Shown: positions 1 to 7,040 of the stretch, piece after piece
Position numbering within the stretch: the stretch's first letter is position 1
Layout: each line of letters starts with the position of its first letter
The notes under the pieces: model-generated
Seen by the model: only the letters and a program-made list of their open reading frames with translations
Databases searched by the model: none
Told to the model about the DNA's origin: nothing
NCBI GenBank assembly: GCA_905479505.1
Contig: CAJQMS010000159.1
Location: 1-7,603 of the forward strand
Length of the DNA: 7,603 bases
Reading direction: 5' to 3'
DNA from: an uncultured Burkholderiales Genera incertae sedis bacterium
GTDB taxonomy: Bacteria; Pseudomonadota; Gammaproteobacteria; Burkholderiales; Eutrophovitaceae
Program-made: the position numbers and the translations under genes

Positions 1-1
1 A

Positions 2-106
2 ACTATGGATTTTTTTCGATTCGATGATAACGGTAAAATTATTGAGCATTGGGACTCGATACAAAGCGTTCCGAAGGAATCGATGAACACCAATACTATG
101 TTCTAA
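2..106 (+). CDS. SnoaL-like / NTF2-fold protein, C-terminal end (partial at window edge)
   Basis: An open frame enters from the left edge and ends at TAA 104-106, giving the last 34 residues of a protein. They include FRFDDNGKIIEHWDSIQ and end in NTNTMF. This tail (a strand with a DxxGKIxEHWD motif, then a short polar end) is typical of SnoaL-like proteins of the NTF2 superfamily, small cone-shaped alpha+beta domains that bind or isomerise small molecules. The substrate cannot be told from this fragment, and the start and catalytic residues lie outside the window. The gene reads towards the metFH operon and converges with it. A dispersed repeat begins 34 bases after the stop. The family call rests on motif recognition only. 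Confidence 0.7.
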   Translation, partial: TMDFFRFDDNGKIIEHWDSIQSVPKESMNTNTMF

Positions 107-140
107 TTCTTATAACTAATCGAGATTCCAACATAATTTT

Positions 141-192
141 TTTATACCGCCCAAGCTACCTATAGATAAAGTAACCCTGTGTAGACCCTCCC
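141..192 (+). repeat. Dispersed intergenic repeat, copy 1 (right end divergent)
   Basis: This is the first of three copies of an imperfect repeat, here about 52 bases long. It shares the block CCCAAGCTACCTATAG and the block ACCCTGTGTAG with copies 2 and 3, with about 7 mismatches to copy 3 over 52 positions. The CCCCGGGGTGTT right end of the other copies is lost or replaced here. It lies 34 bases after the stop of the SnoaL-like gene. CTAC and GTAG at the ends of the core could form a short stem. The function is unknown. Confidence 0.85.
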
Positions 193-198
193 GAAGTT

Positions 199-282
199 AT
201 GCAATGGCAAGAATTGCCTATTTCTGATCCTGGAATTGATGAAGTTTCTTACTCCTTTGGAACCGAAATGTTTATTCAATAA
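199..282 (+). other. Possible 27-codon small ORF or gene remnant
   Basis: An ATG at 199 opens a 27-codon frame ending at TAA 280-282, with the peptide start MQWQELPISDPGIDEV and end FGTEMFIQ. The frame is open upstream into the repeat as far as a TAA at 172-174. The residue composition looks protein-like, but there is no clear ribosome binding site, since only CCGAAG precedes the ATG. I do not recognise the peptide. It could be the C-terminal remnant of a gene cut by the repeat, or chance. It is reported because it begins exactly where copy 1 loses similarity to the other copies. Confidence 0.2.
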
Positions 283-358
283 AATCCAAAGTTAATACAA
301 GGCTTGGAGGAAACGGGTTCGAACATTCTCAGATCGACGCGCAAACTACAAGTAAAAC

Positions 359-3300
359 TTACCCCAATACTGGCGACAGCCACCTAAAGTTTTCTTCCTC
401 ACCCTCTTGACGTAGTTGGCTATACGTAGCCACTTGATCTTCACCGATATTCCCAAGCATAAAGTAACGGGCGTCCGGATGGGCAAAATAAAATCCACTA
501 ACAGATGAAGTTGGCCACATTGCGAGACTATCGGTTAACGATATTTTCGTTTCAGTCTCAACATCCAGTAGATCCCAAAGCGTACGTTTCTCTCGATGAT
601 CAGGACACGAAGGATAACCTGGAGCGGGACGTATTCCCCGGTACCTTTCACGAATGAGATCTTCATTGCCTAACTTTTCTCCCGAGTCATAACCCCAATA
701 TTCAGTACGTACCCGTTGATGCAGGTGCTCCGCAAAACTCTCGGCAAAACGATCCGCCAAGACCTTCAATAAAATAGCTCGATAATCATCGTGTTCCGCC
801 TCATAACGCTTTACATGTTGCTCAATTCCATGCCCAGTCGTCACCGCAAAGCCACCAATAAAATCAAGGGTTCCAGCATTCCTTGGAGCAATAAAATCGG
901 ATAAGCATAACTGTGGTTTACCATCAGGTAGTGGCCTCTGCTGTCTCAACCAATGGGTACGTGCAATCTCTCGACCATGGTTATCAGGGTCAAGAATAAC
1001 GATACTGTTACCCTCTGAATACGCTGGAAAACAGCCAAAAACAGCATCCGCTCTCAGCCACTTCTCATCAATAATTTGCGTCAACATTGACTGCGCGTCT
1101 TTGAAGAGTTTACGAGCTTCTGGGCCTTTCCTTGGATCATTCAAAATCTCCGGAAACTTCCCACTAAATTCCCACGCATTAAAAAAAGGCATCCAATCAA
1201 TTGTTTCTACCAAACTTTCAAGTGGATAGTCTCGCAACACCTGCTTACCTAACACCTTGGGCACAGCTATGCTACCTGCATCAAAGACTAATGACTCCGC
1301 CCTAGCGTTTGCATCGGATATTGACAAGATTTTTTTCGTCTTACGACCAGAGTGAACCTGCCGTTTACGATCGTGCTCTACCTTTATCTCTTCGTAGAAA
1401 TCTTCTCGATGGTCACCCAACAGTTTTGATGCCACACCAACCGCTCTACTTGCATCTTTTACATAGAGCACGGTTTGTGAATAAGCTGGGTCAATCTTAA
1501 CTGACGTATGCGCAGGGCTTGTTGTTGCTCCACCAATTAATAAAGGGACGTTAAAATTTTGCCTCTCCATCTCTGAAGCAACCGTTACCATTTCGTCGAG
1601 CGATGGGGTTATTAGGCCAGACAACCCAATGATATCCGCATTATATTCAAGCGCCGCATCTAATATTTTCTGCGCAGGGACCATTACGCCGAGATCAATC
1701 ACTTTATAGTTGTTACATTGAAGGACGACACCTACAATATTCTTACCGATATCGTGCACGTCGCCCTTTACCGTGGCCATGATGATGACGCCATGCTCTC
1801 GGCTAGTATCTCCAGTCGCCGCTTTCTCCTCCTCGATAAAGGGAATCAAATGTGCAACCGCTTTCTTCATAACTCGAGCAGACTTAACTACCTGCGGTAA
1901 GAACATTTTACCTGCACCAAACAAATCTCCGACAGTATTCATTCCGTCCATGAGGGGACCTTCGATAACGTGTAACGGCCGAGTGGCTTTCAATCGAGCC
2001 TCTTCGGTATCCTCGACAACATAGGCGTCAATTCCTTTCACCAACGCATAAGATAATCGCTCCTCACATGAGTGGCTGCGCCACTCCGCAATCGTATCGT
2101 CTTCTATCACTTTTCCGAGGTTAAAGCGAGGCGCCGCATCAACTAGTCGTTCGGTCGCATCGTTACGACGATTAAGAATGACATCTTCGACTAATTCGCG
2201 TAACTCCATATCAATATCTTCATAGATTGCCAATTGCCCTGCATTAACAATCCCCATGGAGAGACCTTGGCGGATGGCATAAAACAAAAATACCGAATGC
2301 ATAGCTTCTCGCACAGAATTATTGCCTCGGAATGAGAACGATACATTTGAAATACCGCCGGAAATATAACTGTAAGGGCAATGCGTACGTATATCATGAC
2401 AAGCCGCTATAAAATCTTGCGCGTATCCATTATGTTCCTCTATGCCTGTCGCGACAGCAAACACATTAGGATCAAAAATAATATCTTCGGGCGGAAAATT
2501 AATTTCATCAGTCAACAACCGATATGACCTCTCACAGATTTCTTTTTTTCGACGTTGGGTATCAGCTTGGCCTTGCTCATCAAAAGCCATGACAATGACT
2601 GCGAACCCATAACGACGGACCTTTCGTGCCTGTTCTAGAAACTGCTCTTCACCTTCTTTCAATGAAATCGAGTTGATGATGCCTTTACCTTGTACACATT
2701 GCATGCCCGCTTCCAGCACATCCCACTTCGATGAATCAATCATCACAGGCACACGAGAAATATCCGGCTCAGAGGCAATCAAATTAAGAAAAGTGATCAT
2801 GGCCGATTTCGAATCAAGCATGCCTTCATCCATATTGATATCAATAATCTGCGCACCATTTTCAACTTGTTGTCTCGCAACTGTTAATGCATCATCGAGC
2901 TGGTTATTGAGAACTAACCGCTTGAACACAGCAGAACCAGTCACATTCGTTCGTTCGCCGACATTAATAAAACCAGTCGTCTTGTCAGCAATGAAGGGTT
3001 CGAGCCCGCTTAATCTCATCAATGGTTCAAAGTCAGGAACAATACGTGGGGAAGTTCCTCCGACCTGCTCTGCAATTAACCGAACATGTTCAGGCGTCGT
3101 ACCACAACAACCTCCTACAACATTCACCAATCCACTTTGTGCGTACTCAGCGACAATCTCAGCCATCTCCTCTGGACTTAAATCGTATTCGCCAAATTGA
3201 TTAGGCAAACCCGCGTTCGGATGTGCGGATACAAATGTGTCCGCGACACGAGATAAATCTGCTAAAAACTGACGTAGTTCTATTGGTCCAAGCGCGCAAT

Positions 3301-4030
3301 TTAAACCAATCGTCAGTGGTCTGGCGTGACGAACCGCAAACCAAAAAGCCTCCGTTGTTTGCCCCGACAAAGTTCGACCTGATGCATCAGTAATCGTGCC
3401 AGAAATCATAATTCGTATCGGTATACCGGATTCCTCCGCAACCACATCTATTGCATAAAGAGCAGCTTTTGCATTTAACGTGTCGAATATGGTTTCAACT
3501 AAAATTAGGTCTGACCCGCCCTTCATGAGAGCACGTGTTGCCTCGGTATATGTGTCAACTAGCTCAGCGTAAGTAATATTACGTGCGCCGGGATCGTCCA
3601 CATTAGGGCTAATTGAACAAGTTCGATTTGTTGGGCCCAAAACACCTGCCACAAGCACAGGACGTCCGATGCACTCATCGGCGACTTTCCTAGCAAGTCT
3701 CGCCGCCTCTGTATTGAGCTCGTAAACAAGGTCTTCCATACCGTAATCCGCCATAGAGGGAGCGTTGGCGTTAAAAGTGTTTGTTTCGATAATACTTGCA
3801 CCAGCATCTACATAAGCCCCGTGTATTGATGCGATCAGTCCAGGCTGAGTCAAGGTCAATAGGTCATTATTACCTTTGAGATCTTGCTCATATTCAGCAA
3901 AACGACTTCCTCGATAATCGCTTTCCGTTAATTCAGCACCCTGAATCATGGTGCCCATTCCTCCATCGAGAATAATTATTTCATTGGGCAAGGTGTCTAA
4001 GAGCCATTTAATACGTTCAATCCGATTCAT
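359..4030 (-). CDS. metH: Cobalamin-dependent methionine synthase MetH
   Basis: This 1223-residue, full-length enzyme transfers a methyl group from 5-methyltetrahydrofolate through cob(I)alamin to homocysteine, in the cytoplasm. All four modules are present in order. The homocysteine domain (about 1-330) has the zinc ligands Cys245, Cys308 and Cys309 (GLNC, GGCCG). The folate (pterin) domain spans about 350-640, with FINVGERTNVTGS at 354-366. The cobalamin cap and binding domain (about 650-895) has GDVHDIGKN with Asp757 and base-off ligand His759, and Ser810. The AdoMet reactivation domain (about 900-1223) has RPAPGYP at 1134-1140. These positions almost equal those of the E. coli enzyme, and no catalytic residue is missing. 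The ATG overlaps the metF stop as ATGA, with GAGGTAG inside metF as ribosome binding site, so the genes are probably translationally coupled. Function depends on B12 supply; no metE is in the window. Confidence 0.98.
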   Translation of the reverse strand: MNRIERIKWLLDTLPNEIIILDGGMGTMIQGAELTESDYRGSRFAEYEQDLKGNNDLLTLTQPGLIASIHGAYVDAGASIIETNTFNANAPSMADYGMEDLVYELNTEAARLARKVADECIGRPVLVAGVLGPTNRTCSISPNVDDPGARNITYAELVDTYTEATRALMKGGSDLILVETIFDTLNAKAALYAIDVVAEESGIPIRIMISGTITDASGRTLSGQTTEAFWFAVRHARPLTIGLNCALGPIELRQFLADLSRVADTFVSAHPNAGLPNQFGEYDLSPEEMAEIVAEYAQSGLVNVVGGCCGTTPEHVRLIAEQVGGTSPRIVPDFEPLMRLSGLEPFIADKTTGFINVGERTNVTGSAVFKRLVLNNQLDDALTVARQQVENGAQIIDINMDEGMLDSKSAMITFLNLIASEPDISRVPVMIDSSKWDVLEAGMQCVQGKGIINSISLKEGEEQFLEQARKVRRYGFAVIVMAFDEQGQADTQRRKKEICERSYRLLTDEINFPPEDIIFDPNVFAVATGIEEHNGYAQDFIAACHDIRTHCPYSYISGGISNVSFSFRGNNSVREAMHSVFLFYAIRQGLSMGIVNAGQLAIYEDIDMELRELVEDVILNRRNDATERLVDAAPRFNLGKVIEDDTIAEWRSHSCEERLSYALVKGIDAYVVEDTEEARLKATRPLHVIEGPLMDGMNTVGDLFGAGKMFLPQVVKSARVMKKAVAHLIPFIEEEKAATGDTSREHGVIIMATVKGDVHDIGKNIVGVVLQCNNYKVIDLGVMVPAQKILDAALEYNADIIGLSGLITPSLDEMVTVASEMERQNFNVPLLIGGATTSPAHTSVKIDPAYSQTVLYVKDASRAVGVASKLLGDHREDFYEEIKVEHDRKRQVHSGRKTKKILSISDANARAESLVFDAGSIAVPKVLGKQVLRDYPLESLVETIDWMPFFNAWEFSGKFPEILNDPRKGPEARKLFKDAQSMLTQIIDEKWLRADAVFGCFPAYSEGNSIVILDPDNHGREIARTHWLRQQRPLPDGKPQLCLSDFIAPRNAGTLDFIGGFAVTTGHGIEQHVKRYEAEHDDYRAILLKVLADRFAESFAEHLHQRVRTEYWGYDSGEKLGNEDLIRERYRGIRPAPGYPSCPDHREKRTLWDLLDVETETKISLTDSLAMWPTSSVSGFYFAHPDARYFMLGNIGEDQVATYSQLRQEGEEENFRWLSPVLG

Positions 4031-4905
4031 TTGCTACCTCGAACACCAATTGCATGACAGACTGTAAAGCTAAGCTCAGCACGATTTAAAGTGTAAAAAT
4101 GAAAGTCACGAACACCTTCCCGACCTAGCGCCTCGACTTGCGAGACAGCCACATGAGCCGCAATGTGTTGCCTTGTCGTGACATCGTCATCTAATCCGTA
4201 AAACAAATCAGCCAAGCTCGACGGTAACGATACTCCGCAAGAACCCGCAAAACGAATCAGTGTTTTGTAATTAGTTACCGGCAAAATACCAGGTATCAAC
4301 TCTACCTTTATACCGGCAGATTCCACCCGGTCACGAAATTTTAGGAATATAGTATCGTCAAAAAAGAACTGAGTTATTGCACATTTAGCACCTGCGTCAA
4401 CTTTACGTCTTAAACTGTCTAGATCTGCCTCTTCGGAGAGCGCCTGGGGGTGAGTTTCTGGATAGGCTCCTACAACCAAATCAAAAGGATGCTTCTCAAG
4501 CAGCCCCTCCACCAAGTCAGAGCCAAAAGCATACCCATCCTTATGGGGCACATAATCCGCCTCCGCCCCTCCCTCAGGATCTCCCCTGAGCGCCACGAGC
4601 TTACGAACCCCTAGGTGCCAATACTTGTCAGCCAAACTATCGACATCCTGGCGAGATGCGCCAACGCATGTCAAATGTGGTACCGCGTTTAGAGTGGTGT
4701 CAGTCAAAATACGTTTGATGACTCGATGTGTTCGTTCACGCGTAGAGCCATCAGCTCCATAAGTTACGGAAACGAACTTAGGGTCAAGTGGCGCTAGTCG
4801 CTTAACGGTCTTCCAAAGACTCAATTCGGCGTCATCTGAATTTGGTGGAAAAAACTCAAAGGAGACACGAGGTTCCTTATTTTTAGCTTCCTGAGTTACG
4901 TTCAT
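4027..4905 (-). CDS. metF: 5,10-methylenetetrahydrofolate reductase MetF
   Basis: This 292-residue flavoprotein is of normal length for bacterial MetF. It reduces 5,10-methylene-THF to 5-methyl-THF, the methyl donor used by MetH, which is encoded immediately downstream. SFEFFPP carries the catalytic glutamate (Glu17, equivalent to E. coli Glu28). ALRGDP has Asp109 (equivalent to Asp120, near the flavin). ITQFFFD at 177-183 and FHFYTLNRAE at 268-277 are the family's folate and barrel-end motifs. The ATG at 4905-4903 is preceded by AGAAGGAAATTCT, a strong ribosome binding site at normal spacing, and the next methionines lie far inside the barrel, so the start is secure. It is the first gene of a metF-metH operon, sharing four bases with metH. 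The divergent upstream gap is about 500 bases. Confidence 0.97.
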   Translation of the reverse strand: MNVTQEAKNKEPRVSFEFFPPNSDDAELSLWKTVKRLAPLDPKFVSVTYGADGSTRERTHRVIKRILTDTTLNAVPHLTCVGASRQDVDSLADKYWHLGVRKLVALRGDPEGGAEADYVPHKDGYAFGSDLVEGLLEKHPFDLVVGAYPETHPQALSEEADLDSLRRKVDAGAKCAITQFFFDDTIFLKFRDRVESAGIKVELIPGILPVTNYKTLIRFAGSCGVSLPSSLADLFYGLDDDVTTRQHIAAHVAVSQVEALGREGVRDFHFYTLNRAELSFTVCHAIGVRGSK

Positions 4906-5402
4906 AGAATTTCCTTCTGTCGATCTTAATTGCGAAATCTGCGATTCAAAATATCAATCACGAAAAGAAAAAAACTTATACGTGCTTGCAGTCGCGATTG
5001 ATCAAGTCAACAACGCCTTTTTGACGTCCAGATTGAACTTGCAAACTTGTGGAGATTTTGCTTCGTTTACGATAAGTAATAAAGATCTTTACCTAAACAA
5101 GATTTGAAAGATCGTCTGAAACAGCGACCCGAGTAATCGAGAGTGAAAAGAGTTACTTTTTTTCAGATTCGCTAACTACAAAACCTATTGGTGCCTTCAT
5201 AACTTAAAACACGATGTTACTCGCATCCTCAGGCATTAAGGAGTTAGTAATTAAATCTTTTAGGTATAAGTTTAGATCAAAAAAATAGTAGTTAGCACTA
5301 TAGCTATCCCGCAAAATTACACCGTGATTACAATATGACGAGAGTTACTCAGAGGGTAAGAGTCACTTCAACGATGATGAGGACAATGATTTAAACGAAG
5401 CT
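4906..5402. other. 497-base intergenic region upstream of metF and of the 5403-5885 gene
   Basis: This is an AT-rich gap between divergent genes. It holds the metF ribosome binding site and leader, the weak promoter at 4975-5005, a 10-bp palindrome AAAGATCTTT at 5081-5090, and an AGTAA/TTACT pair before a T run at 5132-5163 that is too weak to call a terminator. An imperfect inverted repeat, AATTGCGAAATCTGCGATT on the plus strand, lies at 4928-4946. I see no SAM or SAH riboswitch core, no tandem MetJ boxes and no tRNA. The last 75 bases (from 5328) are open in frame with the gene at 5403. Confidence 0.6.
4975..5005 (-). promoter_or_regulatory. Weak sigma-70-type promoter candidate for metFH
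   Basis: On the minus strand TTGATC (5005-5000) is followed after 19 bases by TATAAG (4980-4975), about 70 bases before the metF start. The -35 half lies in an 8-bp palindrome TTGATCAA (4998-5005). A better -35 match, TTGACT (5010-5005), sits 25 bases from the -10, which is too far. The spacing is at the limit for sigma-70, so this is only a candidate. Confidence 0.25.
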
Positions 5403-5885
5403 TTGCGTTCCAGGGACAAGGATTGGAACGTTGCCTGTGGCGTTTATCCAGACCTCAGGACCATATTTAATCGCCTAGGTGCTATATCTAGTAAGCTGTC
5501 TGCTGCTTACAAAATCGTCATGCTAGATACTAAAAATTTTTCTGATAGAAATTCTATCGCTATCAATTTAGAGAAGAAGTTTTTGGAGAGTTATTTCGGT
5601 AGTGATCCTCGTATCATTCAGTTTGCGAAGGCTCTAATAATAGAGAAAAAAAGAGATGCTGCTAAATCGTTAAATGAATATGTTCGGGTCATTGGGGTTG
5701 AAAATAGTCAGCAAGTAAGTGCCATTATCAATAAAGTGAGAATGGAGTTTTATCTACCTCAAACATTCGGAATGGGGATATCAAAGGAAGAGATTGGTCC
5801 AGACCAAAGTGGATCTTTAGGTTTGGTGATTTGTGTCATTGCCGTCCTGATTTTTGCGTATATGGCGTTCATGAGTATCAGATAG
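5403..5885 (+). CDS. Hypothetical protein with C-terminal membrane anchor; start uncertain, possibly 5'-truncated
   Basis: I do not recognise this protein. From a TTG start it has 160 residues: a soluble, probably helical part (about 10-115, with FNRLGAISSKLSAAYKIV and FLESYFGSDPRIIQFAKAL), a linker rich in Gly, Pro and acidic residues (121-137), and one hydrophobic segment at 138-157 (GLVICVIAVLIFAYMAFM) ending in SIR. That layout fits a tail-anchored inner-membrane protein with its bulk in the cytoplasm. The TTG at 5403 has no good ribosome binding site. The frame stays open upstream to 5328 and encodes a very acidic stretch (HFNDDEDNDLNEAL) without any ATG or GTG, so the real start may have been lost or may be non-canonical. 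The first internal ATG is codon 40 (5520). Repeat copy 2 follows the stop by 69 bases. Confidence 0.6.
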   Translation: MRSRDKDWNVACGVYPDLRTIFNRLGAISSKLSAAYKIVMLDTKNFSDRNSIAINLEKKFLESYFGSDPRIIQFAKALIIEKKRDAAKSLNEYVRVIGVENSQQVSAIINKVRMEFYLPQTFGMGISKEEIGPDQSGSLGLVICVIAVLIFAYMAFMSIR

Positions 5886-5954
5886 AGCTGTACCACTTGT
5901 GCATCTAAGCTCCGCATCTGTGATAGGTAATTTTTAGGGTTCCAGTTTATCTTT

Positions 5955-6016
5955 TTTGTATCTCCCAAGCTACCTATAGATCACGTGACCCTGTGTAGAC
6001 CCTTCCCCGGGGTGTT
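5955..6016 (+). repeat. Dispersed intergenic repeat, copy 2
   Basis: This is a 62-base copy that aligns without gaps to copy 3 with 4 mismatches. It runs from TTTGTATCTCCCAAGC to CCCCGGGGTGTT. It contains an 8-bp palindrome TCACGTGA (5981-5988) and the palindrome CCCCGGGG (6005-6012). CTAC/GTAG flank the inner part and could close a hairpin. A T run precedes it. It sits between the 5403-5885 gene and the tRNA-Ser fragment, in the same orientation as the other copies. Confidence 0.92.
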
Positions 6017-6043
6017 TAGAGGTGGAATAAAGAGTACAAATTA

Positions 6044-6064
6044 GTTACACAGACATGTTACACA
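6044..6064. repeat. Short direct repeat GTTACACA x2 beside the tRNA fragment
   Basis: GTTACACA occurs at 6044-6051 and again at 6057-6064, and the pair is enclosed by a 6-bp inverted repeat, GAGGTG (6019-6024) and CACCTC (6063-6068). It lies about 60 bases from the tRNA-Ser fragment on its chromosomal side. Short direct repeats next to an attachment site can be arm-type integrase sites, but sequences this short also arise by chance in AT-rich DNA. Confidence 0.3.
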
Positions 6065-6125
6065 CCTCAAATTTTTAACTTTATAACCTATTGATTTATA
6101 TAGATTAAATCAAGTAAAAATAGGG

Positions 6126-6147
6126 TGGCGGAGAGTGAGGGATTCGA
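6126..6147 (-). other. 3'-terminal fragment of a serine tRNA gene (probable attachment-site scar)
   Basis: Read on the minus strand, these 22 bases are the end of a class II tRNA gene. TCGAAT is most of the T loop, CCCTC is the T-stem 3' strand, ACTCTCC is the acceptor 3' strand, G is the discriminator and CCA is encoded. The G discriminator and the ACTCTCC acceptor (partner GGAGAGT) are characteristic of bacterial tRNA-Ser. Upstream of the T loop the match stops abruptly: no T-stem 5' strand, anticodon or variable arm is present, so this is not a functional tRNA. Such 3' fragments are left when tyrosine recombinases integrate at tRNA genes. The fragment starts 7 bases after the stop codon of the 6155-6820 gene. 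Confidence 0.7.
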
Positions 6148-6154
6148 CGTTCAG

Positions 6155-6820
6155 TTATAACGGTGTCGGACAGTGGGCAACTAGGACAATACCAATGGTT
6201 GCAGGGTCGTTGCCTATTAACTCTTTTTTCATAAAGGTTGTTGACTGTGGTCTCGAAAGTTCTTTTTGAGCTTTCCCGAAAGCATTGAAATAGATACGTG
6301 TTTCTAATGGCATTGACTCAAAGCATGTCGCATTCAGATCGTCAGGACAAGCTGCTTGGATTAATGTGGCATATTCTTGCATTTGTGGAAGTATTCTATT
6401 TTTCATCTTCCGTGTGTATTCAGACTCTCCTTCTGCTCGGTTTGACACCTCTATCGCCCCTGCGCATATACCAAGGTTAAAAGCCACCTCTTCTTTTTTT
6501 GCTTGCAGGTTTTTCGCATCTATTTCTTTTTTATTTTTTTCATATTTTAAAAAATTGAGTAACTCAACTTCAGTAATATCATTCATTCCATTAAAAAACT
6601 CATTCTCATTTCCCCTGTTATAGACATCTTCAACATCCTTTCCAGTTTTCACCCCGTAACTGAAAAATTCTTGTACTAGTGTTTCCGAAATTTGAGGGCT
6701 AAAAATATTGGAAAATTCTTCTGCGGCTTCGCTCGAGTAGTTCTCCGCATAGGTTTCAGTACAACTTAAAAAAATGGCGAGCATTAGTGTTGCGAGACGA
6801 TTAGAGTTTACGAGTTTCAT
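6155..6820 (-). CDS. Hypothetical exported protein with signal peptide
   Basis: I do not recognise this 221-residue protein. It starts with a typical Sec signal peptide: basic MKLVNSNR, hydrophobic LATLMLAIFL, and a likely signal peptidase I cut after TETYA (residue 25). FLSC at 17-20 resembles a lipobox, but Phe at -3 is poor, so a soluble periplasmic protein is more likely than a lipoprotein. The mature part is acidic and mostly helical, with a lysine- and glutamate-rich helix at about 92-112. It has four cysteines (119, 158, 166, 217) that could form two disulfides, the pattern ACPDDLNATCF being the most distinctive. The ATG at 6820 has only a weak site (AAGAAG). The gene is divergent from the one at 7041, with 220 bases between them, and its 3' end abuts the tRNA-Ser fragment. 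Confidence 0.75.
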   Translation of the reverse strand: MKLVNSNRLATLMLAIFLSCTETYAENYSSEAAEEFSNIFSPQISETLVQEFFSYGVKTGKDVEDVYNRGNENEFFNGMNDITEVELLNFLKYEKNKKEIDAKNLQAKKEEVAFNLGICAGAIEVSNRAEGESEYTRKMKNRILPQMQEYATLIQAACPDDLNATCFESMPLETRIYFNAFGKAQKELSRPQSTTFMKKELIGNDPATIGIVLVAHCPTPL

Positions 6821-7040
6821 GACTTCTTACTGCGCAATGTTAGGTTTCGGCAATTGTATTTCACTTTTAATCCTATGATTTCTCTACCCTCGCTTTGAGT
6901 GCCTGGGAATCAATAACATAAATATTAGCAAAGCTATATTCGCTGGTCTATGATATTTTCTTGCTAATTGGCATATCGTTTATGCGGTTGTCGGCGTCAT
7001 ATCTCGATTATTTTTAGTTGTTATTACTTGAGGAGTTCTT
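6821..7040. promoter_or_regulatory. Divergent intergenic region between two exported or anchored hypothetical proteins
   Basis: These 220 AT-rich bases must carry the promoters of both flanking genes if they have their own. I see no promoter pair good enough to place. The best plus-strand candidate is TTGTCG (6989-6994) with an AT-rich TATTTT 15 bases on, which is poor. The only clear signal is the ribosome binding site GAGGAG at 7030-7035 for the gene at 7041. Confidence 0.4.

Noticed and set aside
17..20. Lipobox (FLSC) in the signal peptide of the 6155-6820 protein (residue positions given)
   Set aside because: Phe at position -3 is unusual for lipoproteins, and a better signal peptidase I site (TYA) follows at residue 25.
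315..324. GGGTTCGAAC, resembling the T loop of a tRNA gene
   Set aside because: The flanking bases cannot form a T stem on either strand, and no acceptor or anticodon arm is present.
2673..3200. 175-codon open frame antisense to metH
   Set aside because: It lies entirely within the metH pterin and homocysteine domains, has no ribosome binding site or recognisable motifs, and is a shadow of the real coding strand.
5022..5029. MetJ-box-like TGACGTCC upstream of metF
   Set aside because: MetJ needs at least two adjacent boxes; this is a single imperfect match.
5132..5163. AGTAA...TTACT followed by seven T, as an intrinsic terminator
   Set aside because: The stem is only five AT-rich pairs with a 16-base loop, and no plus-strand gene ends upstream of it.
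5759..5968. Minus-strand 69-codon frame opposite the tail-anchored gene and reaching into repeat copy 2
   Set aside because: It overlaps the membrane segment of the opposing gene, starts inside the repeat and has no recognisable sequence.
6298..6623. Plus-strand open frames opposite the exported protein gene
   Set aside because: They overlap the whole body of the 6155-6820 gene, which has a clear signal peptide, and they lack start signals.
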